From Azohydromonas lata NBRC 102462 (GTDB lineage: Bacteria; Pseudomonadota; Gammaproteobacteria; Burkholderiales; Burkholderiaceae_C), in NCBI GenBank assembly GCA_945878385.1, contig CAMCTE010000002.1, positions 1 to 34,554 on the forward strand: a stretch of 34,554 nucleotides of DNA, in the 5' to 3' direction. Position 1 is the stretch's first letter. Each line of letters starts with the position of its first letter. This document shows positions 27,501 to 34,554 of this stretch, one piece after another. Position numbers and translations under genes: made by a program. Below the pieces are notes generated by a model, which saw only the letters and a program-made list of their open reading frames with translations, had not been told where the DNA came from and did no database searches.

Positions 27501-28066
27501 CCCTCACCCGTGCCGTGGCCCAGCAATACGCGCGCCTGTTGGCCGTCAAGGACGAGTACGAAGTGGCGCGCCTGCATCTGGGCAGTGACTTCGAGTCACT
27601 GCTCGCAAGCCAGTTCGAGCGATGGGACCGCATCGTGCACCACCTGGCGCCGCCCCGGCTGTCTCGGGCAGGGCCTGATGGCCGTCCCCGCAAGTCGGCC
27701 TATGGACCCTGGATGCGCACCGCGTTCCGATTCCTGGTGAAGTTCAAGGGCCTGCGCGGCACCGCACTCGACCCCTTCGGCCACACCGAAGAGCGGCGCC
27801 TGGAGCGCCAACTGGCGCGCGACTTCGAAGCCCTGGTGCGTGAGGAACTGCTGCCCGCGCTCACAGCCGAGAAGCTTCAGCTGGCCGTGCGCATCGTGAA
27901 CGTGGCGCAGCAGGTGCGCGGCTTCGGCCCGGTGAAGCTGGCGAACTTGGCCACCGCGCGCGCGCAATGGGCCGCACTGCGAGACGCATGGACGGGCACC
28001 GTGCCCGTGACCCCGCCCGGCCCGGCGCGCGGCGAGCGCAAGGTCATTCCGATTCAGGCGAATTGA
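24518..28066 (+). CDS. Fused indolepyruvate:ferredoxin oxidoreductase family protein
   Basis: A protein of about 1182 residues that decarboxylates 2-oxo acids, typically aryl-pyruvates, to acyl-CoA with ThDP and iron-sulfur clusters. The order is: pyrimidine/alpha region (SGYRGSPLGMVDQQMW, residues about 58; YGKGPGVDRAGDALKHGH), CSGCPHNT, the ThDP domain (GDGTYFHSG, about 500, through NDAVAMTGGQPVDG), a cysteine-rich cluster region (CEGCGDCGVQSNC and CNKDYSCINGFCP, about 637-685), a gamma/IorB domain (GVGGTGVVTVGALV, about 730; DFMGFAQKGGSVLSFVRI) and a C-terminal DUF6537-like domain from about 950. Start choice is uncertain: ATG 24518 or 24509, or GTG 24488. The last 23 bases overlap the opposite ThDP gene. 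Confidence 0.93.
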   Translation: MSSVPLRPYELSDNLRASSGTVGLTGTQALVRLMLMQRQRDEAAGLRTAGFVSGYRGSPLGMVDQQMWKARSLLDAAGVQFLPAINEDLAATACLGTQRVALDEARRVDGVYAMWYGKGPGVDRAGDALKHGHIYGSSPLGGVLVVCGDDHGCVSSSMPHQSDQALAHFGMPVLHPANVAEYLEFGLYGWALSRYSGAWVGFKAISEVVESGMTVNLDAVPIDFALPVPPEAFTPSQNLHVRRVDLPSLTLESRAAEKLDAVRAFARLNSVDKHVVSSPRATLGIVTVGKAHFDFMEVLRRLNLDPNALAAAGVRVYKVGLVWPLEPTRIIEFARGLSDILVIEEKAPVVERQMKELLYSLPDGQRPRISGKTTPESQPLLSALGELRPSRIMPVVAQWLARLNPALDRMNRVVDFTMPCLLSNESDAVKRQPYFCSGCPHNTSTKVPEGSRALAGIGCHFMASWMERHTEGLIQMGAEGVDWVAASRFTDAPHVFQNLGDGTYFHSGLLAIRQAIAAGARMTYKVLYNDAVAMTGGQPVDGQLSVAEIARQVQAEGARRVVVVSDDIGKYDKHHAEFPAGTTFHDRSELDAVQRQLREEAGVTLLIYDQTCAAEKRRRRKKGEMTDPPRRVVINPAVCEGCGDCGVQSNCLSIVPLDTDWGRKRAIEQSSCNKDYSCINGFCPSFVTVEGAVLAKPTARHWNEADLAREVAALPQPRQWDWGGPFDMLVTGVGGTGVVTVGALVTMAAHLEGRQASVLDFMGFAQKGGSVLSFVRIAPTADLLNQVRIDTQQADLLLACDLVVGASADALATVKHDRTQIIANRHELMTAAFVRQPDATLHADALMDKLHHAAGAQQVRTVDAQGLAESLLGDTLPSNIIMLGAAWQAGLVPMSLTALERAITLNGVSVQKNLQALAFGRLALAAPDALQRLRGVAAASPDGDALDGEQGLIARRRRFLTDYQGAALAARYETLVQEVRRAESALGGAAAQGLPLTRAVAQQYARLLAVKDEYEVARLHLGSDFESLLASQFERWDRIVHHLAPPRLSRAGPDGRPRKSAYGPWMRTAFRFLVKFKGLRGTALDPFGHTEERRLERQLARDFEALVREELLPALTAEKLQLAVRIVNVAQQVRGFGPVKLANLATARAQWAALRDAWTGTVPVTPPGPARGERKVIPIQAN

Positions 28067-29828
28067 GGCGCCAGCGCCGCTCGGCCGTATCCCAGGCCGC
28101 CAGGGGCTGCAGGTCGGGCACCCAGGCCAGGCCCGATTTCGCATCGGACGATGCCGCCTGCGGCGTGACCAGCACATCCAGCAGCGCCGGCTGGCCCTGC
28201 GCGATCGCATCAAGCGCCGAGGCGATGGCCCCGGGCAGGTCCTCGGGCCGGCTCACGCGCTGCCCATGCGCGCCCAGCGCCCGCGCCAGGGCCGCATGGT
28301 CGGCAAACTGCAGTTGGGTGCCCACCACGCAGCCGTGGTTCTCCTGCTGGTCGCGCACCTCGATGGCCCAGCTGCCGTTGTTGGCCACCACCACCAGCAT
28401 GGCCGCGCGATGGCGCACGGCAGTGTCCAGCTCCATCGCATTGAAGCCGAAGGCCCCGTCGCCGGTGGCCACCACCACCAGGCGCCCCGGGCACGCCAGC
28501 GAAGCGGCCACGCCAAAGGGCGTGCCCACCCCGATGCACCCCAGGGAACCTGGGTCCAGGTAGGTGCGCGCCGGCAGGCCCACGCGGGCAAAGCTCAGGA
28601 AGTCGCCCCCGTCGGCCACCAGCACCGCATCGGCCGGCATGCAGCGCCGCAACTCGGCAATCAGGCGGTTCGGGTGCATCAGCCCGTCGGTGCCTGAAGG
28701 CGCCTGGTCCAGGGAGGACGCCAGCCGATCCGCGCGCTGCTGGTGCTGCTGGCGCAAGTCCTCGGCCCAGGAACGGTCCAGCGCGCGGGCGCGGCTGCGG
28801 CCCAGCTGTACCAGGGCCTGTGTCAGGGCCTGCAGCGTCGACCGCATATCGCCCAGCAGTTCCACCTCGCCGCGTCGGTTGTCGCGCAGTTCCCCGGGCT
28901 GGTCGGCCATGCGAATGAAGCGGGCGGGCCCGAACACGGCCGGTGAGCCATAACCCAACTGGAAGTCCAGCCGGCGGCCGATGGTCAGCACCAGGTCGGC
29001 TTGGCCCATCACCGTGCCGCGCATGGCGGCCACCACGGAAGGATGTTCATCGGACACCAGGCCGCGGCTCTCACCCGTGTCCAGGTACACCGCGCCCAGG
29101 GTGTCCAGCAAAGCACTCAGCTCGGCACCGCAGCCCCGCGCGCCGCGGCCCGTGATCACCAGGGGCCGCCGGGCGGCCCACAGCAGTTCCGCGGCGCGCT
29201 GCACCGACTGGGGATCGGCCCACTGCCGTGGTGGCGTGCGCGCGCCCAGGCGCTCCTTCAGTTGCTCGGGGCTGCGCAGGCCCGGACTGATCTCAGCGCG
29301 CAGCGTGTCCACAGGGAAGTCCAGGTAGGCCGGCCCCGGCTCGCTGCCGTGCCCCCATGCGCGCTCGATGGCCTCATCGAGCTCCTGCAGCACCTGGTCG
29401 GGCTCGCGCACGGTGCGGGCATATCGCGTGAGCGGCGCCACGAAGGCGGTGTGCTGCATGTCCTGCAGGGCCCCTCGATTTTCCTGGGCGCGTGGGGGCG
29501 TGCCCGACAGCACCAGCACGCTGGCGCGCGCCACATGGGCATTGGCGATGCCGGTCATCGCATTGGTCACGCCCGGGCCGGCCGTCACCAGCGCCACACC
29601 CAGGCCACCGGTGATTTCCGCGTGGGCATGGGCCATGTAGACGGCCGCGCGCTCGTCGCGCACATCCACGATGCGGATGCCCTGCTCATGCAGCTTCATC
29701 CACAAGGGCATCACATGGCCGCCGCACAGACCAAACACGCGGTCCACGCCGCGGGCCCGCAAGGCGCGGGCAATCAGTGCGGCTGCGCTGTGGGGGCCGA
29801 TCTCAGGTGCCGGGGTGGCCTGGTTCAT
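28044..29828 (-). CDS. ThDP-dependent decarboxylase/lyase of the acetolactate synthase-like family
   Basis: A 594-residue three-domain thiamine diphosphate enzyme. The catalytic glutamate is Glu59 in VRDERAAVYMAHAHAEITGG, followed by GVALVTAGPGVTNAMTGIANA. The central domain shows RPLVITGRGARGCGAEL. The cofactor-binding motif GDGAFGFNAMEL (about residue 455) leads to NNGSW, the GDG-N(about 25)-NN pattern. The family includes acetolactate synthases, oxalyl-CoA decarboxylase, 2-hydroxyacyl-CoA lyases, benzoylformate and aryl-pyruvate decarboxylases; sequence alone does not decide. AGGAGGAG lies ahead of ATG 29828. Neighbours (aryl-pyruvate oxidoreductase, divergent CoA ligase, HPPD) favour a 2-oxo acid or 2-hydroxyacyl-CoA substrate. 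Its end overlaps the oxidoreductase gene by 23 bases. Confidence 0.9.
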   Translation of the reverse strand: MNQATPAPEIGPHSAAALIARALRARGVDRVFGLCGGHVMPLWMKLHEQGIRIVDVRDERAAVYMAHAHAEITGGLGVALVTAGPGVTNAMTGIANAHVARASVLVLSGTPPRAQENRGALQDMQHTAFVAPLTRYARTVREPDQVLQELDEAIERAWGHGSEPGPAYLDFPVDTLRAEISPGLRSPEQLKERLGARTPPRQWADPQSVQRAAELLWAARRPLVITGRGARGCGAELSALLDTLGAVYLDTGESRGLVSDEHPSVVAAMRGTVMGQADLVLTIGRRLDFQLGYGSPAVFGPARFIRMADQPGELRDNRRGEVELLGDMRSTLQALTQALVQLGRSRARALDRSWAEDLRQQHQQRADRLASSLDQAPSGTDGLMHPNRLIAELRRCMPADAVLVADGGDFLSFARVGLPARTYLDPGSLGCIGVGTPFGVAASLACPGRLVVVATGDGAFGFNAMELDTAVRHRAAMLVVVANNGSWAIEVRDQQENHGCVVGTQLQFADHAALARALGAHGQRVSRPEDLPGAIASALDAIAQGQPALLDVLVTPQAASSDAKSGLAWVPDLQPLAAWDTAERRWRLNSPESE

Positions 29829-29867
29829 GGACGCTCCTCCTGAAACGTGACAGCGGACGGACCGAAC

Positions 29868-29896
29868 TTGACGGATTCGTCATTCGAAGATAAGTT
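29868..29896 (+). promoter_or_regulatory. Putative promoter of the acyl-CoA synthetase gene
   Basis: TTGACG (29868-29873, five of six consensus bases) is followed after 17 bases by TAAGTT (29891-29896), a weak -10; GATAAG (29889-29894) with 15-base spacing is an alternative. The predicted start near 29903 would give a leader of only about 20 bases and lies within the palindrome at 29901-29916. Confidence 0.4.
29869..29882. promoter_or_regulatory. Inverted repeat TGACG-GATT-CGTCA overlapping the putative -35
   Basis: Perfect 5-base arms with a 4-base spacer. It covers the -35 element of the putative ligase promoter in the divergent region, so a protein bound here could block RNA polymerase or, on the other strand, act on the ThDP gene. 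Confidence 0.4.
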
Positions 29897-29900
29897 TAGC

Positions 29901-29916
29901 ACTCTGAATTCAGAGT
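29901..29916. promoter_or_regulatory. Perfect 16-bp palindrome ACTCTGAATTCAGAGT, candidate GntR operator
   Basis: A gapless palindrome just downstream of the putative -10 and 7 bases before the ligase start codon. The core TGAATTC recurs at 31496-31502, just before the GntR gene. A dimeric regulator, plausibly the GntR protein encoded at 31524-32189, is the simplest reader of it; this is inference. Confidence 0.55.
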
Positions 29917-29923
29917 TCACGTC

Positions 29924-31492
29924 ATGAATCGCCTCCAAACCGTGTTCGATGCCGTGGCCACCCACGCCCGCCTGCAACCCCAGAAACCGGCCGTGCGTGA
30001 CTCCCGGCGCAGCCTGTCCTATGCGCAGCTGCACGACCGCGCTTCGCGCTTGGCCCAGGCCCTGGGTGACCTGGGTCTTCAAAAAGGCGATCGCGTGGCC
30101 TTGTTGGCCTACAACTGCGCCGAGTGGATGGAGCTCTATGCCGCGTTGGCCGGTGCGGGGCTGGTGGCCGTCCCCATCAACTTCCGCCTCACGCCGGATG
30201 AGATGGCCTACATCGTCCATCACAGTCAGGCACGGTGCGCGATCGTGCAGCACACCCTGCTGGCTCAGCTGGAAGCGGTGCGCCGCGACTTGCCCGCAGT
30301 CGATGGCCGCTGCGTGGTGTTCGGTGGCCCACCACCCTCCGGCTGGCTGGCCTATGAACCGCTGATCGCACAGGCTGCGCCCCTGCAGCCCCCCAGCGCC
30401 GTGCACAGCCACGACATGAGCGCGCTCATGTACACATCGGGCACCACCGGCAAGCCCAAGGGCGTGATCCGCAGCCACGAAGGCAGCACGCTCATCGCCA
30501 TGGCCACCGCGCTGGAAATGGGCTTCACCGGCGAGGACACCGGCCTCATGGTCATGCCCATGTGTCACGCCAACTCGCTGTACTTCAGCCACACCTTCGT
30601 GCACCTGGGCGCCACCTGCGTCATCGATGACCGCGCCAGCTTCGACCCCGAAGGCTTGTTGAGCACCCTGGCCGCGCAGCGCATCACCTTCACCTCGCTG
30701 GTGCCCACCCACTACACGATGATGCTGGCCCTGCCCAGCGACATCAAGGCCCGCCACGACGTGAGCCGCGTGGGCAAATTGATGATCTCCTCCGCCCCGG
30801 CCCGGCGCGAAACCAAGCTGGCCATCCTCGACCATTTCCGCAATGCCCAGCTCTACGAACTCTATGGCTCCACGGAGGCCGGCTGGGTCACCCTGCTGCG
30901 GCCCCACGAACAACTCGACAAGCTCGGGTCCGTCGGCCGGGAGTGGGCGATGTCAGGGCCCATCAAGCTGCTGGATGAACGGGGGCAGGAAGTGCCCGAC
31001 GGCGAAGTGGGTGAACTGCACTCCCGCACGGCCTACGCCTTCGACGGCTATTGGCAAAACCCGGAAAAGACGGCCGAGGCCTTCAGGGGCGACTGGTGTT
31101 CGGTGGGTGATCTGGCACGGCGCGATGCGCAGGGCTTCATCCACTTGGTGGACCGCAAGAGCAACATGATCATCACCGGTGGCGAGAACGTCTACCCGAC
31201 CGAAGTGGAAGCGGTGGTGGCCGCCCACCCGGATGTTCGCGATGTGGCCGTCGTGGGCCTGCCGCACGAGAAGTGGGGAGAATCGGTGCATGCGGTGGTC
31301 GTGCTGCACGAGGGTGCCCACACCACGGCCGACGAGCTGCTGCAGTGGTGCAAGGCCCGCATCGCCGGCTACAAGAGGCCGCGCGGGCTCACCCTGGTCA
31401 ACGAAGCGGACCTGCCGCGCACGGCCACCGGCAAGATCCAGCACCGCCTGCTGCGGGAACGGCTCCTGCAAACCGAGCCCGCGCTAGACTGA
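29924..31492 (+). CDS. AMP-forming acyl-CoA synthetase (class I adenylate-forming)
   Basis: A 522-residue ligase of the medium-chain/aryl-acid CoA ligase group. The P-loop is YTSGTTGKPKG (residues 170-180), then YGSTEAGW (about 308), the hinge DRKSNMIITGGENVYPTEVE (about 410-430), and the C-terminal catalytic lysine in RTATGKIQHR (Lys504). All catalytic features are intact. No strong ribosome site precedes ATG 29924; the putative promoter implies a short leader. It is divergent from the ThDP enzyme and followed after 31 bases by a GntR regulator. It probably makes a CoA thioester linked to aromatic or 2-oxo acid metabolism; the acid is unknown. Confidence 0.93.
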   Translation: MNRLQTVFDAVATHARLQPQKPAVRDSRRSLSYAQLHDRASRLAQALGDLGLQKGDRVALLAYNCAEWMELYAALAGAGLVAVPINFRLTPDEMAYIVHHSQARCAIVQHTLLAQLEAVRRDLPAVDGRCVVFGGPPPSGWLAYEPLIAQAAPLQPPSAVHSHDMSALMYTSGTTGKPKGVIRSHEGSTLIAMATALEMGFTGEDTGLMVMPMCHANSLYFSHTFVHLGATCVIDDRASFDPEGLLSTLAAQRITFTSLVPTHYTMMLALPSDIKARHDVSRVGKLMISSAPARRETKLAILDHFRNAQLYELYGSTEAGWVTLLRPHEQLDKLGSVGREWAMSGPIKLLDERGQEVPDGEVGELHSRTAYAFDGYWQNPEKTAEAFRGDWCSVGDLARRDAQGFIHLVDRKSNMIITGGENVYPTEVEAVVAAHPDVRDVAVVGLPHEKWGESVHAVVVLHEGAHTTADELLQWCKARIAGYKRPRGLTLVNEADLPRTATGKIQHRLLRERLLQTEPALD

Positions 31493-31523
31493 CGTTGAAT
31501 TCCGCATTCCGAACACTGCATCC

Positions 31524-32189
31524 ATGAAGGCACTGACTGCACAACCCAACCTGGTCGAACAGGTGCGCGACGCCATCCTGGCTGAAATCGCCAGCGGCGC
31601 CTTCGCGCCCGGCGACCGCATCATCCAGGAACCGATTGCCGCGGCCCTGGGCGTTTCACGCCAGCCGGTGCAGCAGGCCCTGGCCCTGCTGCGCAGCCAG
31701 GGCGTGTTGCAGGATGCACCGGGCCGCGGCCTGCAGGTGGCCGGCCTCGACCCCTTGCATGTGCAGCACATCTACGACCTGCGCGCCGCGCTCGAAGGCG
31801 TGGCCGCACGCCGCGCCGCCGAGCTCAATGCCGAGCGCGCCGCCAAGCTGGGCCCCGCGCTCATCGAAGCGGGCCGCAAGGCCGTGGCCGCGGGCTCCGT
31901 GGCGCGCATGAGCGTGGCGGATGTGAAATTCCACGAGTTCATCTACGGCCTGTCTGAAAACCCGCTGATCGCACCCACCCTGGAGCCCCACCTCACCTAC
32001 ACCCAACGGGTGATCGGCGAAGTGTTGGTGCGCGATGAAGCGCCCACCGACATCTGGGACCAGCACGAGGCCATCCTCAAGGCCATCGCCTCGGGCAAGG
32101 CCGACTGGGCCGAGCAGCTCGTGCGCACCCACCTCACCCAGGCCGCAGGCTTCATGATCCAGCGGCTGCGCAAAGCAGCGCAGCCCTAG
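31524..32189 (+). CDS. GntR family transcriptional regulator, FCD (FadR) subfamily
   Basis: A 221-residue regulator. The winged helix is at residues about 8-70 (VRDAILAEIASGAFAPGDRI, AAALGVSRQPVQQALALLRSQG), followed by an all-helical FCD effector domain whose metal/ligand residues include the YDLRAALEG, KFHEFIYGLSENP and DQHEAILKAI segments. FCD proteins sense carboxylic acids or acyl-CoA. It follows the ligase gene by 31 bases and probably shares its transcript. The likely targets are the ligase/ThDP divergent promoter and its own upstream TGAATTC. No clear Shine-Dalgarno was seen. It converges with the HPPD gene. Confidence 0.93.
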   Translation: MKALTAQPNLVEQVRDAILAEIASGAFAPGDRIIQEPIAAALGVSRQPVQQALALLRSQGVLQDAPGRGLQVAGLDPLHVQHIYDLRAALEGVAARRAAELNAERAAKLGPALIEAGRKAVAAGSVARMSVADVKFHEFIYGLSENPLIAPTLEPHLTYTQRVIGEVLVRDEAPTDIWDQHEAILKAIASGKADWAEQLVRTHLTQAAGFMIQRLRKAAQP

Positions 32190-32201
32190 CCGCGCACCCG
32201 C

Positions 32202-33311
32202 TCAGGCGGCCGACCCCTCGGGCTCCACCTTCAGCGTCCCTCGGCGAATCTGGTCGCGCTCCAGGCTTTCGAACAGCGCCTTGAAGTTCCCTTCGCCAAA
32301 ACCCTCATCGGCCTTGCGCTGGATGAATTCGAAGAACACCGGACCCAAGACCGGCTGGCTGAAGATCTGCAGCAGCAGGCGCTTCTCGCCACCGGCGGTG
32401 GTGCCATCCATCAGAATGCCGCGCGCGCGCAACTCGCCCACCGGCTCGCCGTGTCCGGGCATGCGCTCGTCCAGCATCTCGTAGTACACCTCGTTAGGTG
32501 CGGTCATCAGCGGCACACCGGCCATCTGCAGGGCGTCCACCGAAGCCAGGATGTCGTCGGTGAGCAGGGCGATGTGTTGGATGCCCTCGCCATTGAACTG
32601 CATCAGGAACTCTTCGATCTGCCCCGTACCGCCGCGCCCCGACTCCTCGTTCAGCGGAATGCGGATGAGCCCGTCGGGGGCCGTCATCGCCTTGCTCGCC
32701 AGCCCCGTGTACTCGCCCTTGATGTCGAAGTAGCGGATCTCGCGGAAATTGAAGAGCTTCTCGTAGAACGCACTCCAGTAGGCCATGCGCCCCCGGTAGA
32801 CGTTGTGGGTCAGGTGGTCGATCAGCTTCAGGCCGTGGCCCACCGGGTGGCGCTGCTCCACCGAATCGCAGCCGGGCAGGAATTCGAAGTCGATGTCGTA
32901 GATGCTCTTGCCGTCTTCAAAACGGTCGATGAGGTACAGCGGCGCACCCCCGATGCCCTTGATGGCAGGCAGGCGCAGCTCCATCGGGCCGGTGGGCACA
33001 TCCACCGGTTGCGCGCCCAGCTCCAGCGCCCGCGCATAGGCCTGGTGCGAATCCTTCACACGAAAGGCCAGCGCGCAGGCGCTCGGACCATGCTCGGCCG
33101 CAAAGTACCCCGCCAGGCTGCGCGGTTCGCGGTTGACGATGAAGTTGATGTCGCCCTGGCGAAACAGCACCACATCCTTGCTGCGGTGGCGGGCCACCAG
33201 CGAGAAACCCATCCGCTCGAACAGCGGCTCCAGCACACCGGGCTTGGGTGAAGCGAACTCCACGAATTCGAAGCCCATCAAGCCCATGGGGTTGTCGTGC
33301 AGGTCAGGCAT
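32202..33311 (-). CDS. hpd: 4-hydroxyphenylpyruvate dioxygenase
   Basis: A 369-residue non-haem iron(II) dioxygenase that turns 4-hydroxyphenylpyruvate into homogentisate in tyrosine breakdown. The two-histidine-one-glutamate iron site is visible: His166 (LIDHLTHNV), His246 (GIQHIALLTDD) and Glu328 (GPVFFEFIQRK). The C-terminal LFESLERDQIRRGTL is typical of bacterial HPPD. I chose ATG 33311, with AAGGA about 8 bases upstream; the open frame extends a further 96 bases without conserved sequence. The 33312-33510 gap upstream has a GC-rich inverted repeat at 33353-33372 but no confident promoter. Downstream enzymes (homogentisate dioxygenase) are not in the window. Confidence 0.97.
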   Translation of the reverse strand: MPDLHDNPMGLMGFEFVEFASPKPGVLEPLFERMGFSLVARHRSKDVVLFRQGDINFIVNREPRSLAGYFAAEHGPSACALAFRVKDSHQAYARALELGAQPVDVPTGPMELRLPAIKGIGGAPLYLIDRFEDGKSIYDIDFEFLPGCDSVEQRHPVGHGLKLIDHLTHNVYRGRMAYWSAFYEKLFNFREIRYFDIKGEYTGLASKAMTAPDGLIRIPLNEESGRGGTGQIEEFLMQFNGEGIQHIALLTDDILASVDALQMAGVPLMTAPNEVYYEMLDERMPGHGEPVGELRARGILMDGTTAGGEKRLLLQIFSQPVLGPVFFEFIQRKADEGFGEGNFKALFESLERDQIRRGTLKVEPEGSAA

Positions 33312-33510
33312 GCGTTGTCCTTCTTCGGTTCGGTGTGGGTGTCCAAGGTGGTCCGGGGGGCCTGCACCCCGGCTTTTGGCCGAGGGCACGCCGCCCGCAA
33401 CCGTCACATTTTGTCGCGGAATACCGGCCCTGATGCGCGGGTTGGACGCGTGGCCTGAGAATCGACATCACGCACTTTCGACCCGCGCCAACTCAGCCAC
33501 ACTTCCGTCA

Positions 33511-34554
33511 TGAACACCCTTTTGCGCAGCCGCCATACCCGCCGCCAAGTTCTGCGGGTGCTGGGCGCAGCCTCGTGCGGCGTATGGGCTTGGGGTATGC
33601 AGCCTGCCCGCGCGGCGAATGCGCCGTCGAACACAACGGCGGGACCGCGCAGCGCCACCGCCAAGACCTCGCCTGCAAACCAAGCCCCCTACGACGCCCT
33701 GGAACTGGACTGGCTGGACGCCTCCCGCTCGCGGGCCGTTCCCGTGCGCCTGTACATGCCGCACAGCGCCACCCCTGCCCAGCCTGCGCCCCTGGTGGTG
33801 TTCTCCCACGGCATCGGTGGCTCGCGCCGGGGCTATTCCTACCTCGGCACCCACTGGGCCAGCCAGGGTTGGGCCAGCATGCACCTTCAGCACGTGGGCA
33901 GCGACCGCGCGCTGTGGACGGGTGGCCTCTTCTCGGTGATCGGCCGGTTGCAGGCCGCGGCCCAGGATGCCGAAGCCATTGCCCGCGCACAGGACCTGCG
34001 CTTTGCACTGGACAGGATGCTGTCCGACGAACTCGGCCGCCGCATCGATTCCAGCAGCATCATCGCCGCCGGGCACTCCTACGGCGCCAACACCACGCTG
34101 CTGGCAGCCGGTGCCCGCGTGCCGCGTGAAGGCGGCGCCATCGATCTCAGCGATGCGCGCATCAAGGCCGCCATCGTCATTTCGGCGCCACCCTTCTATG
34201 GTGAAGGCGACCCCTCCTTCATCCTGGGCTCGGTGCAGGTGCCCAGCCTTCACATCACCTCCACCGAAGATGTGATCCGTATCCCAGGCTACTACAGTGG
34301 CTTGGCCGACCGCCTGTCGGTCTTCGAAGCCACCGGCAGTGCGCGCACATGGCTGGCGGTGTTCGAGGGCGGCTCGCACAGCATGTTCACCGATCGTGCA
34401 GGCACCGGTGGAGTCACCCTCAACCCCAAGGTCAAGGCCGCCACGAACGAGCTCTCGATGGCCTTCCTGCGCAGCGTCTTCGACGGCGACACCGCCGCCC
34501 TGCTGGAGTGGCCGCGCCAGCACGCACCCATCCTGGCGCGCTTCAGCGCCAACA
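33511..34554 (+). CDS. Secreted alpha/beta hydrolase (chlorophyllase/PAF-acetylhydrolase-like); leader frameshifted, 3' end beyond window
   Basis: The main frame is open to the window edge and encodes a serine hydrolase: oxyanion loop SHGIGGSRRGYSY, nucleophile elbow GHSYG (Ser codon 34077-34079), acid in HITSTEDVIR, and catalytic histidine in FEGGSHSMF. No good start codon exists at the head of this frame. Instead ATG 33511 in the next frame reads MNTLLRSRHT, and the hydrolase frame takes over with RRQVLRVLGAASCGVWAW...ARAANA. Joined, they make a complete twin-arginine-like signal peptide, so one C seems lost near 33538-33543. Alternatives are a GTG at 33558 or an ATG at 33597, giving a leaderless or shortened product. 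Substrate unknown. Confidence 0.8.

Noticed and set aside
33353..33372. CCGGGG/CCCCGG inverted repeat upstream of hpd
   Set aside because: GC-only arms in a GC-rich gap, with no promoter or regulator context to give it meaning.

Overview
The window reads as a high-GC chromosome segment of a betaproteobacterium, most likely Burkholderiales and Comamonadaceae-like. This is inferred from the gene families (Liv-type ABC cluster with an acyl-CoA ligase, fused indolepyruvate:ferredoxin oxidoreductase, HPPD, DUF3016), the strong G/C third-position bias and the compact operons. No rRNA, tRNA, IS element, phage gene or CRISPR array was seen. Genes cover almost the whole window and most are metabolic, transport or regulatory genes of recognisable families.

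Layout. (a) 1-2545 (+): the 3' end of an RND multidrug-efflux permease, translationally coupled to its outer-membrane channel lipoprotein. (b) 2531-13982 (-): eleven tightly packed genes that read as one transcription unit: livG-livH-livM-substrate-binding protein-livF-acyl-CoA synthetase-TetR regulator-enoyl-CoA hydratase/isomerase-SCPx-like thiolase-quinone-oxidoreductase-like MDR protein-DUF2520 Rossmann protein. Upstream of it, at 14119-14170, lies a good sigma70-like promoter whose start-site region is covered by a perfect inverted repeat, a natural candidate operator for the TetR protein. The whole looks like an import, CoA-activation and beta-oxidation module for an unidentified organic acid. 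(c) 14282-18462 (+): a Tat-exported IorB-type molybdenum hydroxylase large subunit and a family-5 ABC substrate-binding protein, both without their usual partner genes. (d) 18481-22894 (-): an ATPase, double-FtsX permease and HlyD-type adaptor, forming a MacB/Dev-like ABC exporter. (e) 23044-24276: an SRAP (YedK/HMCES) abasic-site DNA-protein crosslinking protein and a convergent secreted DUF3016 protein.

(f) 24518-33311: aryl-pyruvate and aryl-CoA metabolism. It holds a large fused indolepyruvate:ferredoxin oxidoreductase, a convergent ThDP-dependent decarboxylase/lyase, a divergent AMP-forming acyl-CoA synthetase, a GntR/FCD regulator and 4-hydroxyphenylpyruvate dioxygenase. The divergent ThDP-enzyme/ligase intergenic region carries two perfect inverted repeats around a putative promoter. 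(g) 33511 to the end (+): an alpha/beta hydrolase cut by the window edge. Its twin-arginine leader is split between two reading frames, which implies a one-base deletion or a sequence error.

No wholly new system is obvious. The parts most worth following are the TetR-governed acid import/activation operon, the aryl-pyruvate neighbourhood with its palindromic control region, the partnerless Tat-exported Mo-hydroxylase, and an 11-bp phased repeat array at 24329-24393.
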